Positions 63,629 through 64,000 of a stretch of 64,000 nucleotides of DNA are shown here, piece by piece. The stretch's first letter is position 1. The number at the start of each line of letters is the position of its first letter. The stretch comes from Glacieibacterium arshaanense (GTDB lineage Bacteria; Pseudomonadota; Alphaproteobacteria; Sphingomonadales; Sphingomonadaceae), in the NCBI RefSeq assembly GCF_004681125.1, contig NZ_SIHO01000002.1:248001-312000 (forward strand), in the 5' to 3' direction. The notes under the pieces are model-generated. The model worked only from the letters and a program-made list of their open reading frames with translations. It had not been told where the DNA came from and ran no database searches. The translations under genes were made by a program, and so were the position numbers.

Positions 63629-64000
63629 CTAGTGCCCGCCGGGCGGGTTGTGCTTTTCGACGAACGCCACCGCCGCTTCGAGCATCTGCACGCGCGTCGT
63701 GCCGATCGACAGCCAATGGTCCTCACCGGCGAGCGTCACCAGTTCGACCGGCTTGCCGGCGGCGCGCAGTTGCGCCGCCATGCGTTCGCTCTGCGCATAG
63801 GGCACCACGGTATCGTCGCGGCCGTGGATGAGCAGAACCGGCGCATCGCTGCGCGCCGCCGCATAGGCCGGTGACACCGCCGCCAGATCGGTACCGGCGC
63901 CGAATTCGGACTTCCAGGCGCGGCGCTGAGTGCGGTCGCCGGTGGCGCCGACCTCATCGGCGAACATCATCTTGAGGTCCGACACGCCCGCTACCGCGAC
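63629..64000 (-). CDS. C-terminal end of an alpha/beta hydrolase (prolyl oligopeptidase-like), truncated by window edge
   Basis: The frame is open to the end of the window, so only the last about 123 residues are seen. PAYAAARSDAPVLLIHGRDD followed by TVVPYAQSERMAAQL, and LVTLAGEDHWLSI, place the catalytic Asp and His of an S9 prolyl oligopeptidase-type hydrolase. VAVAGVSDLKMMFADE at the visible start is also typical of that family after the nucleophile region. The nucleophile Ser lies beyond the window. Confidence 0.82.
   Translation of the reverse strand, partial: VAVAGVSDLKMMFADEVGATGDRTQRRAWKSEFGAGTDLAAVSPAYAAARSDAPVLLIHGRDDTVVPYAQSERMAAQLRAAGKPVELVTLAGEDHWLSIGTTRVQMLEAAVAFVEKHNPPGGH

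Overview
The window is high-GC DNA, densely coded on both strands, with no rRNA, tRNA, CRISPR array, transposase or phage gene. The gene set suggests a free-living alphaproteobacterium, most likely of the order Sphingomonadales. The main pointers are a LuxI-type synthase, a PAS/HWE-type histidine kinase, an Anbu/ATP-grasp operon, DUF885 and YtcJ-like hydrolases, paired RND pumps and a GST-rich catabolic cluster. The genus cannot be fixed from sequence reading alone. Overlapping starts and stops (ATGA, GTGA, TGATG) are common, so many neighbours are probably translationally coupled.

Layout, 1-13 kb. An nfrB-like glycosyltransferase broken by one in-frame TGA is followed by an orphan acyl-homoserine-lactone synthase, then thyA-folA and an M19 dipeptidase. 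Next come a globin-like protein with a CoA-ester lyase, an SPFH/NfeD membrane pair, a DUF885 hydrolase with an XRE regulator, and phosphoenolpyruvate carboxylase (ppc) behind a 358-base leader that holds a strong terminator-like hairpin.

13.4-26.9 kb. This is a coherent accessory or catabolic block: a haloalkane-dehalogenase-like hydrolase, two formylglycine sulfatases, an arylsulfatase/RNase Z-type metallo-beta-lactamase fold protein, nitronate monooxygenase, two GST-fold proteins, an enoyl-CoA hydratase, an HCCA-isomerase/DsbA-fold protein, an SCP2 sterol-carrier domain and a TetR regulator. Two similar dyads with the same 7-base spacer lie in its two divergent promoter regions, which suggests one regulon. 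The substrate is unknown; a sulfated hydrophobic or aromatic compound is my inference.

27-41 kb. This stretch holds a telA pair, two YtcJ-like amidohydrolases flanking a small exported protein, a DUF4153 membrane protein and msrB. A tightly coupled operon of DUF427, a cytochrome c5-like lipoprotein, an FAD aldonolactone-type oxidase and a DSD1-type PLP protein follows. The last two carry twin-arginine-like N-termini, so a periplasmic redox and amino-compound pathway is possible.

41-64 kb. Two RND efflux systems (41.3-45.6 and 55.6-59.9 kb) flank a DUF6600 lipoprotein, the Anbu operon (ATP-grasp, alpha-E, transglutaminase, Anbu proteasome-like peptidase), an MFS transporter, an SDR, a metallo-beta-lactamase fold protein, a SIMPL protein and a GlsB-type protein. 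The window ends with a DUF445 protein, an HWE kinase, a secreted lipase-like protein and the end of an alpha/beta hydrolase.

A family of long bipartite palindromes sits at convergent gene ends: four full copies and one half copy. They look like REP-type repeats doubling as bidirectional terminators, and one of them encodes the C-terminus of a transporter.
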